DNA from: an uncultured Pseudomonadota bacterium
Lineage (GTDB): Bacteria > Pseudomonadota > Gammaproteobacteria > Burkholderiales > Burkholderiaceae_C
Assembly: GCA_900320815.1 (NCBI GenBank)
Contig: ONTY01000028.1
Span: forward strand, 1-9,234
Length of the DNA stretch: 9,234 nucleotides
Reading direction: 5' to 3'
Shown piece after piece: positions 1-6,597 of this stretch (position 1 is its first letter; the number at the start of each line of letters is the position of its first letter). Position numbers and translations under genes: made by a program. A model generated the notes under the pieces. It was not told where the DNA came from. It worked only from the letters and a program-made list of their open reading frames with translations, and did not search any database.

Positions 1-282
1 AGACGATACCTTGAGAATGTTGTAGCTGGTGCCATCAACGGTCAGCCCCTCACCCGAGAGCTTTTCGGCCCTTTTATTTCCAATTCCCTTGACGCGCGCC
101 TTCAAGTCATCCCAATCCTTGAACTGACCCTTCTGGCGCTCTTCAATAATCCTGGCTGACATTGCAGGGCCAATGCCTTTGACGCCATTCAAATCCTCGG
201 CTGTTGCGGTGTTGACATCCGTAGCAGCAAAGGCGGAAGCCGCGCAGCAAGCAGCGATGGCTGCAAGCAGTTTTTTCAACAT
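1..282 (-). CDS. comEA: ComEA-type helix-hairpin-helix protein, secreted (C-terminus beyond window)
   Basis: The 94 visible codons start at an ATG (282-280) preceded 8 nt upstream by AAGGAG (complement of 291-296), a strong ribosome site. The N-terminus MLKKLLAAIAACCAASAFA is a typical Sec signal peptide: two lysines, an Ala/Leu core and an AFA cleavage site at about residue 19. The mature part begins ATDVNTATAEDLNGVKGIG and carries two helix-hairpin-helix turns, VKGIGPAMSA (about residues 33-42) and VKGIGNKRAE (about 65-74). That is the non-specific DNA-binding fold of ComEA. Family knowledge: periplasmic ComEA binds incoming double-stranded DNA during natural transformation, and short signal-peptide-plus-HhH proteins like this are common in betaproteobacteria. 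No stop codon is seen before the edge, but family length suggests only a few residues are missing. It is divergent from ilvE and no other competence gene is visible. A general role in DNA uptake is likely but not shown by context. Confidence 0.85.
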   Translation of the reverse strand, partial: MLKKLLAAIAACCAASAFAATDVNTATAEDLNGVKGIGPAMSARIIEERQKGQFKDWDDLKARVKGIGNKRAEKLSGEGLTVDGTSYNILKVSS

Positions 283-492
283 CTTGAAAACTCCTTACGA
301 GAGGGGAAAGGTTACATGGGGGACATAGGCTGTTGTATCTGCGCCAACAGCCATGCCACGCATAGTTTGCCATGTTGAATCACGCGGGTTTTTCAGCCGC
401 CGCTCGCGTTGCTGCTTCGGTGCAGGTGGAGTGAGCTTGCCCTGCTGGCAAAGCGAATTAATAGAGGGAGAAAAAACGAGCTTAAATTGAAA

Positions 493-517
493 TAGGGGTA
501 TATTTCTTTTACCCCTA
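493..517. repeat. Perfect 8-bp inverted repeat (TAGGGGTA-N9-TACCCCTA)
   Basis: TAGGGGTA at 493-500 and TACCCCTA at 510-517 are exact reverse complements separated by 9 bases of TATTTCTTT. It lies in the AT-rich centre of the comEA/ilvE intergenic region, about 128 bases before ilvE. The dyad could be an operator for a dimeric regulator overlapping a promoter. It could also be an RNA hairpin, but no U-tract follows it, so a terminator is unlikely. Confidence 0.7.
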
Positions 518-536
518 TAAATTGCGGGCATACAAA
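508..536 (+). promoter_or_regulatory. Possible sigma70-type promoter for ilvE
   Basis: TTTACC (508-513) and TACAAA (531-536) are each 4/6 matches to the -35 and -10 consensus, with a 17-base spacer. The -35 element overlaps the right arm of the inverted repeat at 510-517, so a protein bound there could block it. Other AT-rich hexamers nearby (TTGAAA at 487-492, TATAAA at 516-521) do not pair at good spacing. This is a by-eye call in AT-rich DNA and therefore weak. Confidence 0.25.
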
Positions 537-644
537 TATTCTATATGGGAGTATATGATGAGCTCTCTATCAGGGCGGCGGCTGCATAGAATGCGCGCCG
601 TTTGCGCCCATGAAGCGCGCTGATGAGTTTCAAGGAACACTGCG

Positions 645-1586
645 ATGAATGCCCCTGCCCCCGCTCTGGATGACCGTGATGGAAAGATTTGGCTTGACGG
701 CCAGCTCGTTGCCTGGCGCAGTGCCAGTATGCACGTGCTCTCGCACACGCTGCACTATGGATGCGGCGCGTTTGAAGGACTGCGCGCTTACAGAACCGAT
801 GATGGCGCCAGCGCCATCTTCCGCCTGCAAGAGCACACAAAGCGCCTGATGAACTCAGCGCGCATCTTGCGTATGAAGCTGCCCTTTACAGCAGAGCAAA
901 TCAACGAAGCGCAAAAAGATGTGCTGCGCGCCAATGGACTGGCAGAAGCGTATGTGCGCCCGCTGGTGTGGCTGGGATCGGAAAAACTCGGCGTCAGCCC
1001 GCGTGGCAACAAAGTGCACCTGATGGTGGCGGCGTGGGCGTGGGGCGCGTATTTGGGCGAAGACGGCATGGCGCGTGGTATCCGCGTGAAAACCAGCAGC
1101 TATGCGCGCCACCACGTCAACGTGACGATGACGCAGGCGAAAACAGTAAGCAACTACACCAACTCCATCTTGGCGAACATGGAAGTGACCGAGGACGGCT
1201 ACGACGAAGCGGTGCTGCTGGACACGGCAGGCTTTGTGAGCGAGGGCTCGGGCGAGAACCTTTTTATCGTGCGCGACGGCGTGCTGGCCACGCCCGACTT
1301 GTCTGCCGGGGCGCTCAACGGCATTACACGCAACACGGTGCTGCACATTGCCGCTGACTTGGGGCTTGAAGTGCAACAGCGGCGCATCACGCGTGACGAG
1401 TGCTGGATTGCTGACGAAATGTTTTTCTCTGGCACCGCCGCTGAAATCACGCCGATTCGCGAAATGGATCGTGTGCAAATTGGGGAAGGGCGGCGCGGTC
1501 CGATTACGGAAAAAATCCAGAGTGCCTACTTTGACATCGTCCACGGACGCAGCGAGAAATATGCGCACTGGCTGGCGCGCGTGTGA
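645..1586 (+). CDS. ilvE: Branched-chain amino acid aminotransferase (class IV PLP fold)
   Basis: This 313-residue protein is close to the usual length of about 309 for IlvE. It catalyses the last, reversible step of leucine, isoleucine and valine synthesis: amino transfer from glutamate to the branched 2-oxo acids, in the cytoplasm with pyridoxal phosphate. Visible family marks are HTLHYGCGAFEGLRAY (residues 34-49), the PLP-binding lysine K166 in TQAKTVSNYTNS, E200 in SEGSGENLF (199-207) where the PLP pyridine nitrogen is bound, ALNGITRNTVL (223-233), and the phosphate/cofactor loop GTAAEITPI (263-271). The start is set by AAGGAA at 632-637, 7 bases before ATG, and the N-terminus matches the family. 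It leads a run of plus-strand genes: the zinc-finger gene starts 56 bases after its stop, and two surface-glycan genes follow. No branched-chain-codon-rich attenuator peptide is visible upstream. D-amino-acid or 4-amino-4-deoxychorismate enzymes share the fold, but the YGCGAFEG and SEGSGENLF context favours IlvE. Confidence 0.95.
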   Translation: MNAPAPALDDRDGKIWLDGQLVAWRSASMHVLSHTLHYGCGAFEGLRAYRTDDGASAIFRLQEHTKRLMNSARILRMKLPFTAEQINEAQKDVLRANGLAEAYVRPLVWLGSEKLGVSPRGNKVHLMVAAWAWGAYLGEDGMARGIRVKTSSYARHHVNVTMTQAKTVSNYTNSILANMEVTEDGYDEAVLLDTAGFVSEGSGENLFIVRDGVLATPDLSAGALNGITRNTVLHIAADLGLEVQQRRITRDECWIADEMFFSGTAAEITPIREMDRVQIGEGRRGPITEKIQSAYFDIVHGRSEKYAHWLARV

Positions 1587-1642
1587 CGCGCTGTCACCCC
1601 AAGGAATACAAACATTGCGCCAAGAAGAAGGAGGTTGTTGCC

Positions 1643-1855
1643 ATGGAAACCCTGCCCCGCGCTGAAATTGAACTGAGCGCCTGCGATTTGACGGAAAGCG
1701 GGCGCACCACTTGCCCCAATCCCAAAGCGGGTATGGAAAAGTGGAACTCACACCCGCGTGTATTCCTTGATTTGAAGCGTGGGCCGGCCACCTGCCCCTA
1801 TTGCGGCACACGCTACCGCCTGAAAGAGGGCGACAAGCTGCCCGCTGGGCACTAA
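1643..1855 (+). CDS. Small CHCC zinc-finger domain protein
   Basis: This 70-residue protein begins METLPRAEIEL. The ATG at 1643 is chosen because AAGGAGG (1628-1634) sits 8 bases upstream. The open frame extends back to 1583 but that would overlap the ilvE end. Putative zinc ligands are C24, H37, C51 and C54, in TTCPNPKAG, NSHPRVFLD and TCPYCGTRY. This is the zf-CHCC arrangement (COG4391-like), whose eukaryotic relative is the NDUFS6 subunit of respiratory complex I. The bacterial members are uncharacterised as far as I know, and the nucleotide or protein target is not evident here. It is commonly found beside ilvE in Burkholderiales, in my recollection. The next gene begins only 4 bases after its stop, so it is very likely co-transcribed with its neighbours. 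Confidence 0.9.
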   Translation: METLPRAEIELSACDLTESGRTTCPNPKAGMEKWNSHPRVFLDLKRGPATCPYCGTRYRLKEGDKLPAGH

Positions 1856-1859
1856 GCGA

Positions 1860-3176
1860 GTGCCCGCTGTGCGTGCCCCCAGTGCCAGGTGGATGCTGGG
1901 CGCCAGCGTGCTGGCCACGCTGGCGCCTTTTCTTGCGTTGCATTCGGGCTACACCGCAGGCGCGTTGGCGCTACTGGCGCTTGGGTTGCGTCGTGTGCCA
2001 CGTACTGCACGCCATTGGTGCGCGCGCCGGCGCGTGTGCAGCGGCGGCGCAGCGGCGTGGGCGGCCGCCATCGTCATCATGGGGCTGGCGTGGGCTATGC
2101 ACATCGTGGACGGCGGCGAGGTCATCTGGCGCACCCTGGGCGTGGGGCGCAGCGCGAAGTGTTTCCTGATACTGCCCATCGTGCTGGCGCTCATCAGCGC
2201 GCCGCTGCGCGCGGACACGCTGCGCTGGGCGTGCTGGCTGGGCGCAGCAGGCGCCGGACTGCTGGCGCTGCACGAAGTGCTGGTGTTGGGGCAAGAGCGG
2301 GCGGATGGGCACACAAACGCCATCCAGTTTGGCAATCTGGCGCTGCTGCTGGGCGCCTGGAGCGCAGCGTGGGCGCTGCACGCACGCCATGCGGGGCAGA
2401 GCGTGTTGGTGTGCGCCGCCGGCTGGCTGGCAGCGGCACTCGGCCTGGGGGCAAGCATTGCCAGCGGCAGTCGGGGCGGCTGGCTGGCGCTGCCGCTGCT
2501 GGCGCTCATGCTGGCGCTGCTGGCCGCAGCCTTGCGTGCGCTGACGGTGCGCCGCGCCGCGCCGCTGCTGGCCGCTGCCGCTGCCGCCAGTTTGCTGCTG
2601 CTGGCGCTGCCGCCGGTGCACGAGCGCCTGGCGCTGGTGCAGCGTGAGTGGCAGCAGGCAGGCAGCGCGCCGCTGGCGGCTGGCACCTCGGTGGGGCTGC
2701 GGCGCTCGTTTTGGCGCTTTGCCTGGGAGCAGGGCGGGGCGCAGCCGCTGGCGGGCATCGGCCAGCGCGGCTATGAACGCGCGCTGGCAGCGGCGGCCAA
2801 GGATGGGCGACTGCCGGCAGTAGCGGTGGAGTTCAACCACGCCCACAACGAATGGCTGGATATGTGGGCCAAGCGTGGGTTGCTGGGTTGCGTGGCGTTG
2901 GCGCTGTTTTATGCCGTGCCCGCCGTGCTGCTGTGGAGCGCCTGGCGTCGGGCGTGGCGTCAGCGCACGGGGTATGGCAGTGCCGCAAACGTGGCCGCCG
3001 CCGCTCGCGCCACGGCGGCGCTGTGCGGGCTGTTGGCAGTGGCGGGCTACCTCGTCTTTGGCGCCACGCAGGTCATGTTTGCCCACAACAACGGCAACAT
3101 GTTTTATTTGCTTGGCATCAGCGTGTGGCTGGCGGCCAGCGGCGCTCTGGGCGCTGGCGCGGGAGTGCAGCGATGA
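1860..3176 (+). CDS. O-antigen ligase family (Wzy_C) polytopic membrane protein
   Basis: This 438-residue, Ala/Leu-rich inner-membrane protein has roughly ten to twelve hydrophobic segments. Wzy_C marks are GASIASGSRGGWLALPLL (residues 197-214, with the conserved SRGG), then a large hydrophilic loop of about 250-335 ending in FNHAHNEWLDMWAKRGLLG (325-343), which contains the conserved His-Asn pair, then C-terminal helices with FGATQVMFAHNNGN (400-413). Family members either ligate undecaprenyl-linked O-antigen onto lipid A-core (WaaL), polymerise O units (Wzy), or glycosylate pilins, on the periplasmic side. Sequence alone does not separate these, but the adjoining glycosyltransferase favours LPS or surface polysaccharide. 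The start is uncertain: GTG at 1860 has no ribosome site, GTG at 1869 has a weak AAGCGAG 8 bases upstream, and ATG at 1893 is also in frame. The 4-base gap to the previous gene and the ATGA overlap with the next suggest translational coupling. Confidence 0.85.
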   Translation: MPAVRAPSARWMLGASVLATLAPFLALHSGYTAGALALLALGLRRVPRTARHWCARRRVCSGGAAAWAAAIVIMGLAWAMHIVDGGEVIWRTLGVGRSAKCFLILPIVLALISAPLRADTLRWACWLGAAGAGLLALHEVLVLGQERADGHTNAIQFGNLALLLGAWSAAWALHARHAGQSVLVCAAGWLAAALGLGASIASGSRGGWLALPLLALMLALLAAALRALTVRRAAPLLAAAAAASLLLLALPPVHERLALVQREWQQAGSAPLAAGTSVGLRRSFWRFAWEQGGAQPLAGIGQRGYERALAAAAKDGRLPAVAVEFNHAHNEWLDMWAKRGLLGCVALALFYAVPAVLLWSAWRRAWRQRTGYGSAANVAAAARATAALCGLLAVAGYLVFGATQVMFAHNNGNMFYLLGISVWLAASGALGAGAGVQR

Positions 3177-4282
3177 ACGACGACGACACAACACTCAAAG
3201 AAAAAAAACGCCCACTGCGCGTGCTGCACTTTGTCTCCGGCGGCTTTTCTGGCGCCACGCAAGTGGCCATTGACCTGTGCGCGCCCGATGTGCGCCAGCA
3301 AACCATGCTGGTGCTGCGCCGCCGCATTTCGGTGGATCCAAACGAGCGCGTGGCGCAAATGCGCGCACGCGGCATGGAGGTGTATGTCATGCCGCGCTGG
3401 CCACGCCTGGCTTCGGTGCTGGCGGTGGCACGCCTGTGTCGCCGCTGGCGGCCTGATGTCGTTGTTGCGCACGGATTTAGCGAACACATCTGGGGGCGCT
3501 GGGGCGCGCTGTTGGCTGGCGTGCCATGCCTGATTCATGTGGAGCACAACGTGCACGAGCGCTACAGCCCGCTGCTGCGCTGGCAGTCGCTGTGGCTGGC
3601 GCAGCGCACCTGCGCCATCGTTGGCGTATCAAACGCTGTGCGCGAGGCGCTGCTGCGCGAAGGGCATCCGGCGGGGAAGTGCCATGTCATCGTCAACGGC
3701 ATTGACCTGGAACGCTTTTCCAAAGGTCTGCCCTGGGAGCGCAGGGAAGACGCCATCGCCATGCCCGCGCGCTTTGCCTCGCAAAAAGACCACGCCACGC
3801 TCATTCGCGCCGCCGCCCTGCTGGCGCAGCGCGGACAGCCGGTACCGGTCTATCTGGCGGGCGCGGGCAAGCCTAGCTGGATGCGGCGCGCGCAGCGTCT
3901 GGCGCAGCGGCTGGGCGTGCAGCATCAGGTGCATTTTTTGGGGCAGGTCAGCGACGTGCCCGCCCTCTTGGGGCGCGTGAAGCTGTGCGTGCTCTCCACA
4001 CACTACGAGGGACTGGGGCTGGGGCTGATTGAGGGCATGGCCAGCGGCTGCTGCGCCATCGGCTCTGACGTCGAGGGCGTGCGCGAATGCTTTGTGCATG
4101 GCGAGAGCGGCATCCTCGTGCCCCACGCTGATGCCACCGCACTCGCCGACACGGTGCAGGAGATGCTTGCCCCCGGCAGCCGCGCGCCGGAGATTGCCAG
4201 GCGTGGGCAGCAATGGGCACACGAGCACTTTGACCGCCGCCGCATGGTCAGCGAATACCTGCAGCTGATTTGCGGAAATTGA
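3173..4282 (+). CDS. Family 4 (GT-B) glycosyltransferase, probably LPS/surface glycan
   Basis: This 369-residue protein has two Rossmann-like halves typical of the GT-B fold. The N-terminal acceptor domain begins at RPLRVLHFVSGGFSGATQVA (residues 13-32) and includes DVVVAHGFSEHIWGRWGALL (95-114). The C-terminal GT4 domain contains VNGIDLERF (174-182), R200 and K205 in ARFASQKDHATL (the basic pair expected to hold the donor diphosphate), and the EX7E motif E279/E287 in YEGLGLGLIEGMASG. It transfers a sugar from a nucleotide donor to a glycan or lipid-linked acceptor at the cytoplasmic face of the inner membrane. The donor and acceptor cannot be read from sequence. The ATG at 3173 overlaps the ligase stop (ATGA, 3173-3176), with GGGAG at 3161-3165 as ribosome site. 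The open frame extends upstream into the ligase gene, but that part is a shadow. An A8 run lies in codons 10-12. No clear terminator follows before the convergent gene. Confidence 0.92.
   Translation: MNDDDTTLKEKKRPLRVLHFVSGGFSGATQVAIDLCAPDVRQQTMLVLRRRISVDPNERVAQMRARGMEVYVMPRWPRLASVLAVARLCRRWRPDVVVAHGFSEHIWGRWGALLAGVPCLIHVEHNVHERYSPLLRWQSLWLAQRTCAIVGVSNAVREALLREGHPAGKCHVIVNGIDLERFSKGLPWERREDAIAMPARFASQKDHATLIRAAALLAQRGQPVPVYLAGAGKPSWMRRAQRLAQRLGVQHQVHFLGQVSDVPALLGRVKLCVLSTHYEGLGLGLIEGMASGCCAIGSDVEGVRECFVHGESGILVPHADATALADTVQEMLAPGSRAPEIARRGQQWAHEHFDRRRMVSEYLQLICGN
3201..3208 (+). repeat. A8 homopolymer at the start of the glycosyltransferase gene
   Basis: Eight consecutive adenines occupy codons 10-12 (GAA AAA AAA) of the glycosyltransferase, the only such run in this GC-rich coding stretch. 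Loss or gain of one A would frameshift the gene within its first dozen codons. Such tracts can act as phase-variation or transcription-slippage sites in surface-glycan genes. Here that is inference, since A8 is short for a high-frequency switch and encodes a plausible Lys-rich N-terminus. Confidence 0.6.
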
Positions 4283-4344
4283 TGGTATATGCTGTACTGC
4301 CAGCAAGATATGCGGTCAATAGGACATTTGATGTTGGAGTATTT

Positions 4345-5016
4345 CTAGCGTCCGGAGGCGATGAGCGCGGGAATGGCGCTGTTCATCAGGCTGTCCTCGT
4401 AGGGCGGGTAGCTGCCGATTTCTGAACTCATCATTTCATACACGCACCAGGCGCGCATCATGGCGGCGAAGCTGAGGGTGCGGAAAGAGGAGGTATACGA
4501 GTAGAGGATGCACTCAAACTCGCCGTCTTTTGTCTGCACCTGCGTATTCAGCAACAGGTAATCATTGGGAAAAAGCGTGCCGAGAACAACCATACCGCCC
4601 CAAAGTGAATCCTTGAACTGGGCATTATCCTGCTCCTTGCCATACACAAAGTATTTTTCGTCTGGGCTGTCTTCGGGGGCTTCGTTCTGGAAGAATTTGA
4701 AAAGCTCCGGGTCAATGCTGGGGAAATAATCAATGTTTTCCAGCGGCTCCAGCCCATAATCCTCCGCTTCGCAGCGCGCAGCGTCTATGCGCACGCAGTG
4801 CAGAAAATCTACATACGAGGGCGGCAGGTAGGGCAGGTTCAACCGCTGCTGCAGCGCAGCGATTTCATCGTCTGATGTGCCGCGCCGCATATCAAGGACG
4901 TTGAAAATGGTGGTGCCCGGGTATTTTTTCGGATAACCAAACCAGGCGTGTAAAAACGCCCGCCAGTCGGAGCGGCGGGCGTCGTAGCCAGAGTGAATAT
5001 CCAGCACGCGGGGCAT
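4345..5016 (-). CDS. SMI1/KNR4 (SUKH) domain protein, possible immunity protein
   Basis: This 223-residue soluble protein has no signal peptide or membrane segment. SUKH-like features are LPYLPPSYVDFLH (about residues 61-73), the usual proline-aromatic entry to the domain, then VVLGTLFPNDYLLLNTQ (143-159), KDGEFECILYSY (163-174) and the closing FRTLSFAAMMRAW (178-190). Family knowledge: bacterial SUKH proteins are frequently immunity proteins against nuclease or other polymorphic toxins, and others have unknown housekeeping roles. No toxin is visible here, so it would be an orphan. Its ATG (5016-5014) directly abuts the putP stop TAA (5019-5017), with a G6 tract 6 bases upstream, so its translation is probably coupled to putP. 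A hand count gives about 47% GC over 4561-4740, against 73% in a putP sample (5221-5280), which suggests a different origin. The family call rests on motif pattern rather than strong identity. Confidence 0.7.
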   Translation of the reverse strand: MPRVLDIHSGYDARRSDWRAFLHAWFGYPKKYPGTTIFNVLDMRRGTSDDEIAALQQRLNLPYLPPSYVDFLHCVRIDAARCEAEDYGLEPLENIDYFPSIDPELFKFFQNEAPEDSPDEKYFVYGKEQDNAQFKDSLWGGMVVLGTLFPNDYLLLNTQVQTKDGEFECILYSYTSSFRTLSFAAMMRAWCVYEMMSSEIGSYPPYEDSLMNSAIPALIASGR

Positions 5017-6519
5017 TTATTGCCCCCCAAGCTGCCTCATTTCGGTGCGCACGTTTTCAAACGTTTGCAGCATGGCTTGTGATGGTTTGCCAAGGCGGCT
5101 GACGAGGATGGTGACAAGGCCGCAGAGGAAGAAGCCGGGCACGATTTCATACAGGCCAAACCAGCCAAACTGCTTCCACACCAGCACGGTGACGGCGCCG
5201 GTGACGATGCCGGCGAGTGCGCCGTCGCGCGTGATGCGGCGCGAGAACAGCGAGAGGATGACCACGGGGCCGAACGCGGCGCCAAAGCCCGCCCAAGCGT
5301 AGCTGACCATGCCGAGCACGCGCGAATTGGGGTCTTGCGCGATGGCAATGGCCACCAGCGCCACGGCGAGCACCATGGCACGGCCAAACCAGACAAGCTC
5401 CCTCTGGCTGGCCTGCTTGCGCAGGAAGGTGCGGTAGATGTCTTCCGTGAGCGCGCTCGAGCACACGAGCAGCTGGCACGCCAGCGTGCTCATCACCGCC
5501 GCGAGGATGGCGGCGAGCAGCGCACCGGCAATCCACGGGTTGAAGAGATGCTTGGCCAGTTCCATGAAGACGGTTTCGGCGTTGGCGGTCACGGCGGCGT
5601 TTTGCGCCGGATTGAGCTTGAAGTAGGGAATGCCGGCAAAGCCCACGGCCACCGCACCGGCCAGGCACAGCACCATCCATGTCATGCCGATGCGCCGCGC
5701 CTTGGCCATCTCCTTGGGCGACTCGGCTGCCATGAAGCGCACGAGGATGTGCGGCTGCCCGAAGTAGCCAAAGCCCCAGGCGAGCAGCGAGACGATGCCG
5801 ATGACGGTGCTGCCGGCGGGCAGCAGGTCAAAGTGGGTGGCGGGGACGATGTCGGCCATGCTCTGCGCGGCGCCAAGCTGGCCATGGACGGTGAACAGCG
5901 CCATGAGCGGCGCGGCGACGAGCGCGGTGAACATCATGGAGGCTTGAATCGCGTCCGTCCAGCTCACGGCCAGGAACCCGCCGATGAACACGTAGGCGAT
6001 GGTGCACAGCGCCCCAATCCACAGCGCCTGCGCATAGGGCAGGCCAAACATGTTCTCAAACAGGCGTGCGCCGGCGACGACGCCCGAGGCGCAGTAGAGC
6101 GTGAAGAACACCAGAATGACCATCGCCGTGACGATGCGCAAGATGTTGCCCTCGTCTTCAAAGCGGCTGGCGAAATAGTCCGGCAGCGTGAGGGCGTTGC
6201 CCGCGCGCTCGGTATACACGCGCAGCCGCGCGGCCACAAAGCGCCAGTTGAGATACGCGCCGATGCTTAGCCCAATGGCAATCCACGACTCCGAGATGCC
6301 GGAGAGATACACCGCCCCGGGCAGCCCCATGAGCAGCCAGCCGCTCATGTCCGACGCCCCCGCCGACAGCGCCGTGACAAAGGCGCCCAGCCGCCGCCCG
6401 CCGAGGATGTAGTCCGAGAGGTTGCGCGTGCTCAGATACCCCACCCAGCCCACGCCAAGCATGACGGCCAGATAGATGATGAAGGTGAGGACGATGGGGT
6501 TGGTCAAATGCAGTGTCAT
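5017..6519 (-). CDS. putP: Sodium/proline symporter PutP
   Basis: This 500-residue inner-membrane protein matches the 502-residue E. coli PutP almost end to end in length and motifs. It imports proline driven by the Na+ gradient and belongs to the sodium:solute symporter family (LeuT-like core). Recognisable marks are DYILGGRRLGAFVTALSAG (residues 36-54), GASDMSGWLLMGLPGAVYLS (54-73) with D57 equivalent to the Na+-site Asp55 of E. coli, SGISESWIAIGL (73-84), TLYCASGVVAGARLFE (140-155), GYFGQPHILVRFMAA (251-265), MSTLACQLLVCSSALTED (343-360) with S344/T345 matching the Ser340/Thr341 Na+ ligands, and SYAWAGFGAAFGPVV. The ATG at 6519 fits the family N-terminus but has no clear Shine-Dalgarno. 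A perfect hairpin lies 19 bases upstream of the start. TACAAT (complement of 6587-6592), between fur and putP, could be a -10 box for its own promoter, without a good -35. No proline dehydrogenase (putA) is adjacent. The SUKH gene follows with no gap. Confidence 0.97.
   Translation of the reverse strand: MTLHLTNPIVLTFIIYLAVMLGVGWVGYLSTRNLSDYILGGRRLGAFVTALSAGASDMSGWLLMGLPGAVYLSGISESWIAIGLSIGAYLNWRFVAARLRVYTERAGNALTLPDYFASRFEDEGNILRIVTAMVILVFFTLYCASGVVAGARLFENMFGLPYAQALWIGALCTIAYVFIGGFLAVSWTDAIQASMMFTALVAAPLMALFTVHGQLGAAQSMADIVPATHFDLLPAGSTVIGIVSLLAWGFGYFGQPHILVRFMAAESPKEMAKARRIGMTWMVLCLAGAVAVGFAGIPYFKLNPAQNAAVTANAETVFMELAKHLFNPWIAGALLAAILAAVMSTLACQLLVCSSALTEDIYRTFLRKQASQRELVWFGRAMVLAVALVAIAIAQDPNSRVLGMVSYAWAGFGAAFGPVVILSLFSRRITRDGALAGIVTGAVTVLVWKQFGWFGLYEIVPGFFLCGLVTILVSRLGKPSQAMLQTFENVRTEMRQLGGQ
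5023..5028 (-). promoter_or_regulatory. G6 tract serving as ribosome site for the SUKH gene inside the putP end
   Basis: On the minus strand GGGGGG lies 6 bases before the SUKH ATG and encodes two Gly codons at the putP C-terminus (QLGGQ-stop). It is the only purine-rich element at suitable spacing. Because it is a homopolymer, a length change would alter both the end of PutP and the SUKH ribosome spacing. Confidence 0.5.
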
Positions 6520-6537
6520 GATGATGGGTATAAGGTG

Positions 6538-6562
6538 GTTGCCGGCAATCTATGCCGGCAAC
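6538..6562. repeat. Perfect 10-bp inverted repeat in the fur-putP gap
   Basis: GTTGCCGGCA (6538-6547) and TGCCGGCAAC (6553-6562) are exact reverse complements around a 5-base loop ATCTA. It lies between the fur stop and the putP start, ending 19 bases from the putP ATG. No T-run follows on either strand, so it is not a standard intrinsic terminator. It could be an operator for putP, an RNA structure near its ribosome site, or a factor-dependent transcript end or mRNA-stability hairpin for fur. Confidence 0.75.
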
Positions 6563-6597
6563 AAGATGTTAAAATCAGGAGTATTTATTGTAGGCGG

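Larger units (their letters stand above)
283..644. other. Divergent intergenic region between comEA and ilvE
   Basis: These 362 bases hold no convincing long gene. The part next to comEA (about 300-450) is mixed in composition and shows only its ribosome site. The central part (about 455-560) is strikingly AT-rich for this genome and contains a perfect inverted repeat at 493-517 and promoter-like hexamers. The segment 555-623 could encode a 22-residue peptide. It has GGGAG at 547-551 just upstream, but no recognisable similarity. The last part carries the ilvE ribosome site AAGGAA at 632-637. Promoters for both divergent genes presumably lie here. Confidence 0.6.

Noticed and set aside
855..1943. 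A 362-codon open frame on the minus strand across ilvE and the zinc-finger gene
   Set aside because: It is antisense to ilvE and the zinc-finger gene, both of which have clear family motifs and ribosome sites. Its translation is low-complexity, rich in His, Arg and Ala, as expected of a shadow frame in GC-rich DNA.
1971..3194. A 407-codon minus-strand frame opposite the O-antigen ligase gene
   Set aside because: The translation is Gln/Arg/Ala/His-rich without domain structure. It mirrors the codon bias of the Leu/Ala-rich membrane protein on the other strand.
4283..4344. Bidirectional terminator between the convergent glycosyltransferase and SUKH genes
   Set aside because: Only a 4-bp GCTG/CAGC stem can be drawn and no T-run follows, so it does not qualify.
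5335..6270. A 311-codon plus-strand frame opposite putP
   Set aside because: Its His/Gly/Arg/Glu-rich sequence has no recognisable fold. PutP on the minus strand is unambiguous over the same bases.
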